A stretch of DNA of 64,000 nucleotides from Chitinivorax sp. B (GCF_005503445.1 NZ_SCOH01000004.1:147517-211516); one strand, 5' to 3'; counted from the stretch's first letter, positions 46,601 to 55,948 are shown. The notes: generated from the letters alone by a model not told the origin. Numbers and translations are program-made.

Positions 46601-46795
46601 TCAAGGTTGATCCGGCCCATCGTCGCGGTCAACCAGACGACGGGCAGCGCTACGCAAGAACTGCATGTGCTTGTTGAAATTACGGCAGCCACTGCAGATG
46701 GTCAGGTGGAATTTCAGACTCAGTTGTTCACCCATGGTCAGCTTGCGATCCATCGCTTCCGATACCAAACGTGTCGCTTCTTTGCATACCAGCAC
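46601..46795 (-). CDS. zinc-finger (zf-HC2) anti-sigma factor, MseR-like
   Basis: 64 residues. A Cys near the N-terminus and HLTICSGC in the middle give the C...HxxxCxxC zinc site of ZAS-type anti-sigma factors. GTG start overlaps the stop of the sigma gene by one base, so the pair is translationally coupled. In Neisseria a similar cytoplasmic protein (MseR) holds RpoE; release there induces methionine-sulfoxide reductase. Confidence 0.88.
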   Translation of the reverse strand: MLVCKEATRLVSEAMDRKLTMGEQLSLKFHLTICSGCRNFNKHMQFLRSAARRLVDRDDGPDQP

Positions 46796-47367
46796 TATGC
46801 GCTCCCAGTGGCATTACCGAACCAATTCTTGTCCAGACATAACCGCAAGCTCATCCGCGCCCGATACAAGATTACCGAACAGTTAGTCGCGCTGATTTCC
46901 AATCGCTTACAAATCTCGTCAATCTCCAGCCCCATTACTTCGCGCAACGAAAACACCAAGGCCACCCGCTTTGGCATCTGCTTTGCACAGGCTTCATAGA
47001 CTGCCCAAAACTGCCGGTTTTCGATCGATTGTGCGGTCTGGTCCCATGTATGAGGCATGGTTTCCTGATCCCAATGTCCGGTTTGGTCAAACAATGGATC
47101 AAAGTCCCCTGCATCAGCCACATCTGAAAAGTCATCTGGCAAGCCAGGCTCTCGGCTCTTTTTGCGGATCAGGTCAATGATCTTGTGTTTGAGGATGCCG
47201 GTCAACCAGGTTTTGATTGATGACTGGCCGGAAAAATTAGCCTGCAGCGCGGCGAGCAAGGTTTCCTGGACCACATCCTCCGCTTGCGATTCATCACGTA
47301 ATTGCAGTAAGGCATAACGCAGCAGGTAAGTACGATGCGTCGCCAGTTGAGCATGATCTATAGCCAT
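46795..47367 (-). CDS. ECF sigma factor (RpoE-like)
   Basis: 190 residues. Region 2 (YLLRYALLQLRDESQAEDVVQETLLAAL, IKTWLTGILKHKIIDLIRKK) and region 4 (MPKRVALVFSLREVMGLEIDEICKRLEIS, ILYRARMSLRLCL) are complete. Directs transcription of a stress regulon, held by the zinc anti-sigma encoded next. The start overlaps the end of thrB by 10 bases, so thrB-sigma-antisigma is one transcript. Confidence 0.93.
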   Translation of the reverse strand: MAIDHAQLATHRTYLLRYALLQLRDESQAEDVVQETLLAALQANFSGQSSIKTWLTGILKHKIIDLIRKKSREPGLPDDFSDVADAGDFDPLFDQTGHWDQETMPHTWDQTAQSIENRQFWAVYEACAKQMPKRVALVFSLREVMGLEIDEICKRLEISATNCSVILYRARMSLRLCLDKNWFGNATGSA

Positions 47368-48302
47368 AGTTTGGACGGGTCACGTGCAATGTGCTTTTTC
47401 AGCACACGTTCGAAATGGGCTGGGTCTTTCGGCTTGTTAAGCTCGGAAGGACGGGGTTTGTGGAAGTCATACAGGCGCGATACCCAGAAGCGCAGCGCTG
47501 CAGCGCGCAGCATCACCCCCCAGTTGGCCGCCTCTTCCACACGGAACGGCCGTACCGCATTGTAGGCAGTCAGCATTGACCTGGCCTTGACGGGGTCAAT
47601 GTCGCCATCGTCCATGACACACCAGTCGTTGATCGTGATCGCCACGTCGTACAACAGCAGATCATTGCAGGCGAAGTAGAAATCAATCACGCCGCCAATC
47701 TTGTCACCGTCGAACAGTACATTGTCACGGAACAGGTCGGCATGAATCGCTCCCTCCGGCAACTTGTCAAAGCGATGACGCTCCTGAAAGCGCACTTCGT
47801 CCCGCAGGACATGTACCGCATCAGCCGACATAAATGGGTAAACCTCTGGTGCAGTGGCTGTCCACCATTCCGGACCACGCTGGTTGGGCATGCGTCCATC
47901 ATAGGTCTGCCCGGCGATATGCATTTCCGCCAGGATCTCGCCAATCTGTGCACAGTGGGTGGCTTCCGGCGCCATGACCGCTTCACCTTTCAGGCAGGTG
48001 ACAATACAGGAAGGTCGGTCATTCAATTCCGCCAGATATTCGTCCCGCACATCGGCTATGGGCGCCGGGCAAGCTATACCATGCCGGGCCAGATGGGCCA
48101 TCAGGTTGATATAGAACGGCAGCTCGTGCATCTGCAGCTTTTCGAACAACGTCAACACATACCGGCCATGTGAAGTGGTCAGGAAATAGTTGGTGTTCTC
48201 AATGCCAGCCAGAATGCCTTTCAGCTCGACCAGACTGCCAATGGAATAATTTTTGAGCCGCTCGGCCATTTGTGCCGCGCTGACGGGAGTGAAGACGGAC
48301 AT
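47358..48302 (-). CDS. thrB: homoserine kinase, type II (APH fold)
   Basis: Phosphorylates homoserine for threonine synthesis. 314 residues of the aminoglycoside-phosphotransferase-like branch: KGILAGIENTNYFL near 28, GAIHADLFRDNVLFDGDKIGGVIDFYFACND near 185 with the catalytic Asp and the metal-binding DFY. Heads an operon with the ECF sigma pair. Confidence 0.95.
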   Translation of the reverse strand: MSVFTPVSAAQMAERLKNYSIGSLVELKGILAGIENTNYFLTTSHGRYVLTLFEKLQMHELPFYINLMAHLARHGIACPAPIADVRDEYLAELNDRPSCIVTCLKGEAVMAPEATHCAQIGEILAEMHIAGQTYDGRMPNQRGPEWWTATAPEVYPFMSADAVHVLRDEVRFQERHRFDKLPEGAIHADLFRDNVLFDGDKIGGVIDFYFACNDLLLYDVAITINDWCVMDDGDIDPVKARSMLTAYNAVRPFRVEEAANWGVMLRAAALRFWVSRLYDFHKPRPSELNKPKDPAHFERVLKKHIARDPSKLWL

Positions 48303-48562
48303 GACAATAACCCGGTTGTTTGTCCGGATTATAGCCCAGGAGCTCGATACATTCGCTGGCCGAGATTGATGTTTTTTGCGAAAAAATGCAAGAAGAGTGC
48401 TATTTCATTGCGAAAAATGCATATACATTTCTGATAAACCACTATTTTTCAAATTATTTCACGCAAGGCCTGTCGTTTTCCCTAATGCCCGCCATTCGCC
48501 AACCCACGCTACATCTTGTAAACGCTGCCATTTGATGGCACTGACGACTTGATCCCCAATGC

Positions 48563-51500
48563 TCAACGATTTTTCAATAAAGTCGTTACTGCGGCATCCA
48601 ATTGTGGGTCCTGTTCCTCATCCCCCAAGCGATTAAAAATGATTTGATCCACCTTGCGTGGTGTCGTTTCCAAATCACCACCGCCGGCAGTTGATACAAC
48701 CTGCCCAAATGGTAAGCGTAAGAAAGACCCGTCCACCATCAACTTGAATGACGTAAAGATCACCCAACCTGCTCCCGGCTCGCCGACCACTTGGCCAAGC
48801 CGCTGTGCGCGATAGCCTTCCGTCAACACTTCGCCGTCAGACAAGGTCCATTTATTGGTCACCAAAACCGTGGATTTCTCCAGCGTTTGCTGACCAACCG
48901 CAAGTCGTCCAGGTGCAGTCGGTAATTGGCGAGTCGTAAACGTGAAATGGCTTCGCCGTGACAAGGTATCGAGCACCCAGCTATCCACCATGCCGCCGTA
49001 GTTATTACGGGCATCCAGCACCAGGCCTTGCTTGCTGTGGACAGTACGGTCCAAGTCGAGATGGAATTGATCAAGTGAATTTTCACGCATATCGATCAAA
49101 TGCACATAACCCAGCTTGCCACCACTGGCCCGATCAACATAGATGCGGCGCCCTGTCACCCATTGCTTGTACCGCAGTGTCGATTCATCGTTGAAATTGA
49201 TGGGTTTCAGATAACGGATTTGGTGTTGAGCTTGCGCAGTATCGACAATCAACTGGACAATTTTGCCGATTTTGCCATCCAGCAACGCGTCCAGATTATC
49301 TGTGGCCGTCAGGGACTTGCCATCAACGGCACGAATGATGTCCCCCAATTGCAGGCCAGCTTGTGCGGCCGGGCCATCGGCGACCACGCTGGCAATACGT
49401 AAGTGGCCCTGCTGTTCGTAATGGCTGCGGTCAAAATCCAGTGCCAAACGACCCAGCGTGGTTTGCGTTTCGCTTTTAGGGGCGCTGAGGCCTGTATGGG
49501 AACTGTTCAATTCACCAATCATCAACAGGATGACACGACGCAGCTCATCCCGTGTCGCCGCCTGATTCACCAATGGCTGGTAATGGGCTTGCAAGGCCGC
49601 CCAGGATTGACGATGCATGGCACTATCGTAGAAGAAGTCCTGTAGAAGGCGCCAACTTTCCCTGAAAATCGCCTGTTTTTCCTGGGCAAAGTCCGGTGTC
49701 AATACAACATCCAACAAGATAGCTTCCGCCTGCCCACCTGCCATTGATACCCGAAATGGCTTGCCACCCTCAAGGTAATAGGCCATCTCGCCATCAACCG
49801 TCAGCTGCAGAAAATGCTTGGTCCCGGCACTGGCGGTCAACTGCCGTGCCGGCTCGCCAATCCGCCAGCGCCAGATATTAGGCTGGCCCGCTGCCAAACT
49901 CACCAATGCAAAGGTTTTGCCATCAGCAGCCAGCGCACCATACTGCGTATCCAATGACAGTGGTACCACATTGTGATGGGCCAAGGCATAGCTGGCATCT
50001 GGACGAAGAGCCTGTTTGACGGGCTCTCCATCTGCCTGCAGGACAGCGGGCGGCGCCAGGTCAATTCTGACCCACCGACCACCCTGCTCCGCATGTTGAA
50101 ATGCGCGCCACCAAAGGGTCCGACCATCGCCTTGCCAAATCAGACTAGCCTGACCGTAACCCTGGTCCTCCGGGCGAAACCATAACTTCTTGCCGACCCC
50201 AGGGCTGGCCAATTGTGTAAGGGACTGCGGCACACCACCTTGACGACCAACCAACATGACCTGTGCCAGCAGCTTGTCATTCAACGCCACCCACGCCAGC
50301 CATTGACCATCCGGCGACCAGGCCAGTGGCGAATCCGCCCAGATGGGTGGGCGACCTGTCTGGGTCGTCGCCAACAACGTACTTTGCCCGCTGGCCATAT
50401 CCAGCCGATACAGGGCACGGCCATTCCGCATGAAAGCCAGCGCTTGGCCATCCGGTGCATAACATGGAAATGCGTCAGACTCATCACCCTGTGTCAGGCG
50501 GGTTTCCTGCTGTCTGGCTAAATCGTATTGCCAGATTTCGCCCACACCGTTGCGCATGGAAACGTAGGCCAGTCGCGAGCCATCGGGTGACCAGGCAAGT
50601 TGGGATTGTGTGGCGCCAGTCTGAGTCAGACGAGTGGCAGTACCACCTGTAATCGGCGACAACCACACCTCACCCCGTGCGATAAACGCCAGCTGTTGAC
50701 CTGTCGGGGACAGCAACAGCTCTTCCAGTTTGTCCCCCAGTTTCAATGCGCCTGGCGCTGGCAGGACAGGCTGGTCTGCCAGCGTGAATGACAACACCTG
50801 TTGTCGACCGCTTGCAACATCAACCGTCCAAATCCGGTAATCCCGCTCAAAAGCCAGTTGTTCGCCGTTCGCAGAGAGACTGGGCCACACCACCCGGCCA
50901 TCTTTGAAATGCGTTAGTGCTTTGGGTTGACCTGCCACCGGCTGATAAAACACATTTTCGACACCATCGGGACGTCCCACGTAATACAACCCCTGCCCAT
51001 CCACCGACCACTGCGGCCAGGCAGCATGTTTACCTGGCGTGTGAAGTTGCTGCCACACACCGGGCTGAGATAATGGAGCCAACCATAACTCTTCCTGATC
51101 GATATGCGCCCCACCACGCCGCCACCACTGGTCAAATCCTCTGGTATTCAGTGCCAGCCATCGCCCGTCTGGTGAAGCCACGCCACGCTTTTCCTCCACA
51201 TAACGCTGCTGCACCACTGGCATTGGCATACCACCCCGCACACGTACCCGATAGATATCATTCATGCGCTGAATGTCATGCAACACGCTGTGGAAATATA
51301 CCCATTGACCATCTGCCGACCAACCACTGGGTTGCTCGGGTCGATCATCGTAAGTCAATCGTGTCAGCGCTTGGCTCATCAAATCGAGCACATACACATC
51401 ACCATTGCCACTACGGTTGGAGCTGAAGACCAACCGTTTGCCATCTGGGGAAAAAATAGGGGTTCCATCCGTCGCAGCATGACTGACCAGCGCCTTGGCC

Positions 51501-51709
51501 TCGCCACCCGCTGACGACGCCAACCAGATGTCCCCACCCGAAACAAAGGCAATCTGCTGTGCATCCGGTGACAAGGCTGGCTCATAGGCCAGTGGCTCAG
51601 CCATCGCAGGTAGTGCCACCAATAGGCCTGGCAGTAATGGGGCAAATTTTGGTCGAGAACGTCTCCAGTCAGCGGGGATTCTGGATGCAGAACGGCACAA
51701 CTTGAGCAT
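48563..51709 (-). CDS. exported tricorn-like protease (beta-propellers plus PDZ plus S41 domain)
   Basis: 1048 residues. An N-terminal signal region ends near ALPAMA (38). Two TolB/WD40-like propellers follow (repeated LSPDAQQIAF, FSPDGKRLVF, WSPDGSRLAY, YAPDGQALAF blades to about residue 690). Next come a helical domain, a PDZ domain (ASVVADGPAAQAGLQLGDIIRAVDG) and the S41 catalytic domain with LVLDARNNYGG and the nucleophile Ser in TNKWTLSDGE. Degrades unfolded peptides, here in the periplasm. Typical tricorn length; monocistronic. Confidence 0.92.
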   Translation of the reverse strand: MLKLCRSASRIPADWRRSRPKFAPLLPGLLVALPAMAEPLAYEPALSPDAQQIAFVSGGDIWLASSAGGEAKALVSHAATDGTPIFSPDGKRLVFSSNRSGNGDVYVLDLMSQALTRLTYDDRPEQPSGWSADGQWVYFHSVLHDIQRMNDIYRVRVRGGMPMPVVQQRYVEEKRGVASPDGRWLALNTRGFDQWWRRGGAHIDQEELWLAPLSQPGVWQQLHTPGKHAAWPQWSVDGQGLYYVGRPDGVENVFYQPVAGQPKALTHFKDGRVVWPSLSANGEQLAFERDYRIWTVDVASGRQQVLSFTLADQPVLPAPGALKLGDKLEELLLSPTGQQLAFIARGEVWLSPITGGTATRLTQTGATQSQLAWSPDGSRLAYVSMRNGVGEIWQYDLARQQETRLTQGDESDAFPCYAPDGQALAFMRNGRALYRLDMASGQSTLLATTQTGRPPIWADSPLAWSPDGQWLAWVALNDKLLAQVMLVGRQGGVPQSLTQLASPGVGKKLWFRPEDQGYGQASLIWQGDGRTLWWRAFQHAEQGGRWVRIDLAPPAVLQADGEPVKQALRPDASYALAHHNVVPLSLDTQYGALAADGKTFALVSLAAGQPNIWRWRIGEPARQLTASAGTKHFLQLTVDGEMAYYLEGGKPFRVSMAGGQAEAILLDVVLTPDFAQEKQAIFRESWRLLQDFFYDSAMHRQSWAALQAHYQPLVNQAATRDELRRVILLMIGELNSSHTGLSAPKSETQTTLGRLALDFDRSHYEQQGHLRIASVVADGPAAQAGLQLGDIIRAVDGKSLTATDNLDALLDGKIGKIVQLIVDTAQAQHQIRYLKPINFNDESTLRYKQWVTGRRIYVDRASGGKLGYVHLIDMRENSLDQFHLDLDRTVHSKQGLVLDARNNYGGMVDSWVLDTLSRRSHFTFTTRQLPTAPGRLAVGQQTLEKSTVLVTNKWTLSDGEVLTEGYRAQRLGQVVGEPGAGWVIFTSFKLMVDGSFLRLPFGQVVSTAGGGDLETTPRKVDQIIFNRLGDEEQDPQLDAAVTTLLKNR

Positions 51710-51854
51710 GGGAACAGGTCCGGCGGAGTGAAGCGGGCGAGTTTAGCATGTCGATTCACCTCCAAAGCCCGCCAGTCCATGACCTGTACCGCTATTCGGT
51801 TCATTTCGTCGCAAATTCGTTTATGCTGGTACTTTTCCCGCCAGATACACCACC

Positions 51855-52784
51855 ATGCCCCTGCATATCACCACACCGCTTATCGAATCCCGTGCTCTCA
51901 GTCTGGCTAATCGGCGTTCAGTCTGGCTGAAAATGGAAGCCCTGCAACCACCTGGATCATTCAAGATTCGTGGCATCGGCGCAGCCTGTGAAGCTTATCG
52001 TGCGCAGGGCGCCAAGCGTTTTGTGTCGTCATCAGGTGGCAATGCCGGGATTGCAGTGGCCTACGCGGGTCGTCACCTGGGTATACCGGTGACTGTTGTC
52101 GTGCCGGAAACCGCCACGGAACAGGCCAAAGCGCTAATCCGACAAGAAGGCGCGGAGCTGATTGTGCATGGTGCGTCGTGGCAGGAGGCGAATACGCTGG
52201 CAACATCATTGGTAGGTGACGATGGGGTACTGATCCACCCATTTGATGACCCGCTGCTATGGCCGGGCCATGCCAGCATGATTGACGAAGTAGCACAGTC
52301 AGGGTTGAAGCCCGATGCAGTCGTATTGTCAGTGGGCGGTGGTGGCCTACTATGCGGCGTGGTGGAAGGATTATGGCGCAATGGTTGGAACAACGTGCCC
52401 GTGATTGCGGTCGAGACAGAGGGCGCCGCTTCACTCAATCAGTCAATACAGGCTGGACAACGGATAGTGCTGGATCGGATCAGCAGCATTGCAACATCGT
52501 TGGGCGCAAAACAGGTCTGTGAGCAAGCGTTCAGCTGGACCACCCGGCACCCAATTCGAAGCATTGTTGTGTCGGATCGGTCAGCCATCAACGCCTGCGA
52601 ACATTTTCTGCACGATCATCGCATAGTAGTCGAGCCCGCCTGTGGCGCAGCCCTGGCCTTGGCATATGACTACCAAACCGAATTGGCAAATTTCCAGACC
52701 GTATTGTTTATTGTATGTGGTGGCGTTACAGCCACGGTTTCGCAGCTCCGGTCATGGGCCGATCAATTGGCAAATCAAGCCTGA
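51855..52784 (+). CDS. PLP-dependent L-serine/threonine dehydratase (SDS-like)
   Basis: 309 residues of fold type II. The PLP Lys lies in PPGSFKIRGI near residue 37, SSGGNAGIAVAYAGR near 66 is the Asn loop, and the phosphate-binding VGGGGLLCGV lies near 160. The short length without an ACT domain resembles serine dehydratase (mammalian-type SDS), giving pyruvate and ammonia. Followed 15 bases later by the DUF488 gene. Confidence 0.9.
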   Translation: MPLHITTPLIESRALSLANRRSVWLKMEALQPPGSFKIRGIGAACEAYRAQGAKRFVSSSGGNAGIAVAYAGRHLGIPVTVVVPETATEQAKALIRQEGAELIVHGASWQEANTLATSLVGDDGVLIHPFDDPLLWPGHASMIDEVAQSGLKPDAVVLSVGGGGLLCGVVEGLWRNGWNNVPVIAVETEGAASLNQSIQAGQRIVLDRISSIATSLGAKQVCEQAFSWTTRHPIRSIVVSDRSAINACEHFLHDHRIVVEPACGAALALAYDYQTELANFQTVLFIVCGGVTATVSQLRSWADQLANQA

Positions 52785-52799
52785 CAAGGGGTAAAGCCA

Positions 52800-53186
52800 A
52801 TGACAATCCACATTCTCAGGCTAGGTACACCACGTTTGCCAAATGAAGGCACCCGGATTGGTACCGTCAGACGGCCGCCACGCGGCGTACCCAAAGCAGA
52901 ATTTGCCACCCAGAACTGGTACGACGTCTGGTATCCCAACCTGGCCCCCAGCACCGAACTGATGCAGTTGGGCAAAGATGCCAAGAGCGATGCCGATTGG
53001 CAGGCCTTCCGTAAACGTTACCGGGCAGAAATGGCCGTGCCCGATCAAAGTCGTACACTGGATGTACTGGCCGCCTTATCACATCACAGCAATTTCTCGG
53101 TCGGCTGTTATTGTGAAGATGAATCCCGTTGCCATCGTTCATTGTTGAGAGCGTTACTGACAGAACGTGGCGCCAAGCTTGCCTGA
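52800..53186 (+). CDS. DUF488 family protein
   Basis: 128 residues. LPNEGTRIGTVRRPPRGVPKAEFATQNWYDVWYPNLAPS at the start and SVGCYCEDESRCHRSLLRALL near the end, with the conserved Cys-x-Cys...C-H-R, match DUF488. Role unknown. Last native-looking gene before the integron cassette array. Confidence 0.9.
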   Translation: MTIHILRLGTPRLPNEGTRIGTVRRPPRGVPKAEFATQNWYDVWYPNLAPSTELMQLGKDAKSDADWQAFRKRYRAEMAVPDQSRTLDVLAALSHHSNFSVGCYCEDESRCHRSLLRALLTERGAKLA

Positions 53187-53244
53187 CCACGCCCATGACG
53201 TATCGATAACAAACTTGCCGGCACTACCGCCGTTCATCCCCTCG

Positions 53245-53343
53245 CTAGAAATGACCAGTCCACTTTGCCAGCAGCACCGCACGGCGGTTCAGGCGTGGGT
53301 CGCCCAAATTCAGTACCTCAAATTCCTGCTGCACCCAATTCAT
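53245..53343 (-). pseudogene. N-terminal scrap of a Tn5/IS50-type (IS4 family) transposase
   Basis: ATG at 53343 opens a 32-codon frame containing WVQQEFEVLNLGDPRLNRR and then AVLLAKWTG before a stop. This is the DNA-binding N-terminus of Tn5-type transposases (W..xEF..LxLGDxRLxRR). The rest of the gene is absent. It lies at the left edge of the cassette array. Confidence 0.75.
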
Positions 53344-53583
53344 TCGTTTGTCCCTTCCGTGGTTCAGACGGGCATGAGGCATAACGGGCCGGATGTTTGC
53401 TACCCACAACAGGTGGGTTGAGAATCACAGAGCAAGAAAAGGCCCGAATTCGCGACACGGTGACGAGTCACTGCCAGTTGCAATATGTGGCATGTAACAC
53501 CTTGTTGCAATTACCAATGTATTAATCACAATTACCAATAGAGGCGTGTTTGCACGGTGGGGAAAGGTAGCGGTTGGGCGAGT

Positions 53584-53650
53584 GGCCTGACCGTTATACA
53601 CCGTAAATTTCTAGATAGGCACCTTGAAAGGTGTCTATCACACGTTAGGT
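53584..53650 (+). repeat. degenerate attC or attI-like site at the left edge of the array
   Basis: GCCTGACCGTTATAC (left) and CACGTTAGGTGG (right, crossover G^TTAGGT at 53644-53650) flank a hairpin GATAGGCACC/GGTGTCTATC. Right end is a good integron core site; the left end is poor. Confidence 0.55.
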
Positions 53651-53663
53651 GGCATAGGCTCTT

Positions 53664-54245
53664 ATGCATACGTTATGCTTTTTGTCCGAACTTACTAGCG
53701 CGGAATGGGCAGCTTGGTTTCAGGCGGCTGGCTCCATCGCAGCCATTGTTGCTGCTGCCTGGATTGCCAAGCACCAAGCCACGCTGCAACACAGAAATGC
53801 GCTCAATTTGCACATGACTGAGCAGCGCACTGCGCAAGTTGATGCAGCGAAAACCTTGTCAGTCTTGGCAACAAACTCGTCCATCGCAATGAAGCACATC
53901 ACAGGGCAATTGAAAGACCGCGAGGCAATTCATCGTGTTGCTGAGGGCCTTACTCACTGTGACCTTGGAGAACTGCACCGGATAGATTCATATTTGAGCG
54001 CAGTCCCGCTTCATTCAATTCCCCATTCCTTGGTCACGCACACGATGGTGCTCGGCTCGACCGTTCGCCAATTCATAGACAAAACTGAAATGGCGCTTCG
54101 TCTTCACCGCCAATTGGATGCAGGTATGTTTGATGATTTTTTCAAAACAGTGGGTGAAATGAGCTCAAGTCTTGATGCTACTTGCCAAGACATCGCCGCC
54201 GTTGTCAAAAGTCTTGAAACACCGGTCGAAAATAATGCCACCTAA
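53664..54245 (+). CDS. cassette 1: hypothetical protein with one N-terminal membrane segment
   Basis: 193 residues. A membrane helix (AAWFQAAGSIAAIVAAAWIAK, about 15-35) is followed by a mainly helical cytoplasmic part, with a four-helix look (TLSVLATNSSIAMKHITGQL, VTHTMVLGSTVRQFI). Stop lies inside the attC left end, as is usual for cassettes. No family recognised. Confidence 0.78.
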   Translation: MHTLCFLSELTSAEWAAWFQAAGSIAAIVAAAWIAKHQATLQHRNALNLHMTEQRTAQVDAAKTLSVLATNSSIAMKHITGQLKDREAIHRVAEGLTHCDLGELHRIDSYLSAVPLHSIPHSLVTHTMVLGSTVRQFIDKTEMALRLHRQLDAGMFDDFFKTVGEMSSSLDATCQDIAAVVKSLETPVENNAT

Positions 54246-54335
54246 CCCTACGGTCAACACGGACCGCCCAACAGCTGCGCTGTTGGATTCCCTCCGCGCT
54301 GCGCGCTCCGGCGGCCGGTTACCTTCACGTTAGGC
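54242..54335 (+). repeat. attC site 1
   Basis: CTAACCCTACGGTCAACACGGAC at the left, CCGGTTACCTTCACGTTAGGC at the right, with palindromic GC-rich centre. Crossover G^TTAGGC at 54329. Confidence 0.9.
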
Positions 54336-54343
54336 AACGCGAG

Positions 54344-54847
54344 TTGAAGGCTGATTTCATGCCTCATCTGCCACTCCCAGCTGCTCGATGTCTCAGTCTC
54401 GATGCCTCATGCCCATGGGAGAGGCGTGCTCACTTCAGCGTCGGCTTGGGCTGTCCGTCCTTCGGCGGCCAGCGCACGCTCCGTAGCCGTTCCAGCCGTC
54501 TTCTTGCCAGCCTGGGCACATGTCGGAGATCATCGCTGTTCGCCAAGCGTCCAAGAAGGTTGCCGGCACATTCCATCGTCGGCAGCGTGGCACGAGTCTC
54601 TGCCCTTTCACGGTCGCCGCGGTTGGCCGGCCGCCGGCAGAAACAGTACTGCAAGGGTTGGCCTAACTTCGAATACCAAATGCCTGAAGTCTCCACGCGC
54701 CACGGTCGTGCCTCAGGGCAGTCAACTCAGTCGCTTCCGGCGGTCGCAGCATCGCGTTCCGGTCGTCCCCTTGCTCAACCGGGTTCGCCTAACCACTCCG
54801 TCAAGGGGACGTCCCGCAAGCGGGCCGCCCCTTACGTCGAACGTTAG
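54344..54847 (+). CDS. cassette 2: doubtful open frame, possibly non-coding cassette
   Basis: A 167-codon frame fills the cassette and runs through the whole attC, ending NHSVKGTSRKRAAPYVER, residues that only translate the recombination site. The rest is Arg/Ser/Pro-rich with no fold signature, and several frames on both strands are open. No clear ribosome site. More likely an ORF-less cassette. Confidence 0.25.
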   Translation: MKADFMPHLPLPAARCLSLDASCPWERRAHFSVGLGCPSFGGQRTLRSRSSRLLASLGTCRRSSLFAKRPRRLPAHSIVGSVARVSALSRSPRLAGRRQKQYCKGWPNFEYQMPEVSTRHGRASGQSTQSLPAVAASRSGRPLAQPGSPNHSVKGTSRKRAAPYVER

Positions 54848-54849
54848 GT
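54789..54849 (+). repeat. attC site 2
   Basis: CTAACCACTCCGTCAAGGGGACG ... CGCCCCTTACGTCGAACGTTAGGT with hairpin CCCGCAAGCGGG in the centre. Same type as attC site 3. Confidence 0.92.
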
Positions 54850-54876
54850 CTCCCGAAGCCCTTAATGGAGCGCCGC

Positions 54877-55419
54877 ATGAATCACTACCGTGAAGTCACA
54901 GTGGCCGCCAATGCCTTGCATGCGGCAACGAAACGCGCTAATGAATCAATCGCCACCCTCAACGGCTGGCTCATGGTGGCTACTGGAGCAGCCTTCTCGC
55001 TCGTCATCAGCAACGTCGAGAAGATCTCGCCGTCGCTATCGCTGAAGTGTCTGAAGCTAGCCATGGCCCTGCTACTGGGCAGTTTGCTCCTTGGCCTATT
55101 GGCAAAGCTCCTCATTGGCATGGTCAGCGCGGGCATCGGAAGCCAAGAGGACGGTCAGGCACTCGCCGCCCAACTTCAGGAAGGGCAGGAGCCCTTCGAT
55201 GTCGATGTTTTCATTTCCGAGTTCTCTCGCGGGCTGTTTCCACCCTACCGCTGGATAGCAGCATGGTCCATGCAGCGATCGAAGTCAGGAGATATCGCAG
55301 CCGGCCAGCGCTACATCGCCAAGCTGTCCCAGTCCACAGCAGTCATCGTCCTCCTCCAAGCAGTGGTCATCATCTCAGCAGGTGGTGTAGCAGTGGCCGG
55401 CATTGGTAGTCTGCCGTGA
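54877..55419 (+). CDS. cassette 3: hypothetical membrane protein
   Basis: 180 residues. Three hydrophobic segments: GWLMVATGAAFSLVISN, LAMALLLGSLLLGLLAKLLIGMV and, at the C-terminus, TAVIVLLQAVVIISAGGVAVAGI. The loop between carries charged residues and FDVDVFISEFSRGLFPPYRW. No family recognised. ATG 54877 has GGAG upstream; ATG 54865 is in frame. Confidence 0.75.
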   Translation: MNHYREVTVAANALHAATKRANESIATLNGWLMVATGAAFSLVISNVEKISPSLSLKCLKLAMALLLGSLLLGLLAKLLIGMVSAGIGSQEDGQALAAQLQEGQEPFDVDVFISEFSRGLFPPYRWIAAWSMQRSKSGDIAAGQRYIAKLSQSTAVIVLLQAVVIISAGGVAVAGIGSLP

Positions 55420-55427
55420 GCGCGAGA

Positions 55428-55495
55428 CCTAACCCCTCCGTCAAGGGGACGTCTTGCGCCAAGGCGCAAGCCGCCCCTTACGTCGAACGTTATGC
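55428..55495 (+). repeat. attC site 3
   Basis: CTAACCCCTCCGTCAAGGGGACG ... CGCCCCTTACGTCGAACGTTATGC, with TTGCGCC-aa-GGCGCAA in the centre. Crossover G^TTATGC at 55489. Confidence 0.92.
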
Positions 55496-55507
55496 ATTGC
55501 AATTCGC

Positions 55508-55885
55508 ATGAGCTACGAAGACAAATTGAAGCAGTTGCAGCGTGACCTAGCGCAAATTGATTTGCTTACTGAGCCACGTCGCCAAACTAGCTCTCGCTTC
55601 CCAGAGTTTCTAATCTTGAGGCTCAAAGACATAAAGCTAAAAATGTACCAGGAGCGAGGGCACTCAATGCCGCATATTCATGTCGACTATGGTAGCCAAC
55701 ATCATGTGGCAAGCTTTTCTATTGATCCGCCAGCCAGAATCGAAGGTTCATTGCATCGGAAGTACGATAAGTCGGTTATTGAGTGGATTTCTGTTAACAG
55801 CGATGCCTTGCTCAAGATTTGGTCAAAAGTCCAATCGGGGGGCGATCCCAGTTTGCTGGTGGCCGAGCTTGCGGGCAATGCATAA
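55508..55885 (+). CDS. cassette 4: DUF4160 protein
   Basis: 125 residues. Near residue 50 it reads ERGHSMPHIHVDYG, the DUF4160 signature (GHxPPHxHV), followed by a short beta-sheet domain and a helix. Many DUF4160 genes pair with DUF2442 genes in arrangements like toxin-antitoxin modules; here it is single. The N-terminal 45 residues form an extra helix. ATG 55508 is 13 bases after the attC. Confidence 0.87.
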   Translation: MSYEDKLKQLQRDLAQIDLLTEPRRQTSSRFPEFLILRLKDIKLKMYQERGHSMPHIHVDYGSQHHVASFSIDPPARIEGSLHRKYDKSVIEWISVNSDALLKIWSKVQSGGDPSLLVAELAGNA

Positions 55886-55948
55886 CCCTTCGGTCAACCG
55901 GACGCTGCGCGATGAAGCCGCGCAGCGCCGGTTACCTTCACGTTAGCC
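55882..55948 (+). repeat. attC site 4
   Basis: ATAACCCTTCGGTCAACCGGACG ... CGCCGGTTACCTTCACGTTAGCC with CTGCGCG...CGCGCAG centre. The cassette 4 stop codon is its first TAA. Confidence 0.92.

Noticed and set aside
53557..53817. Open frame across the left core site of the cassette array
   Set aside because: It crosses the recombination site and overlaps cassette 1 in another frame; no signature.
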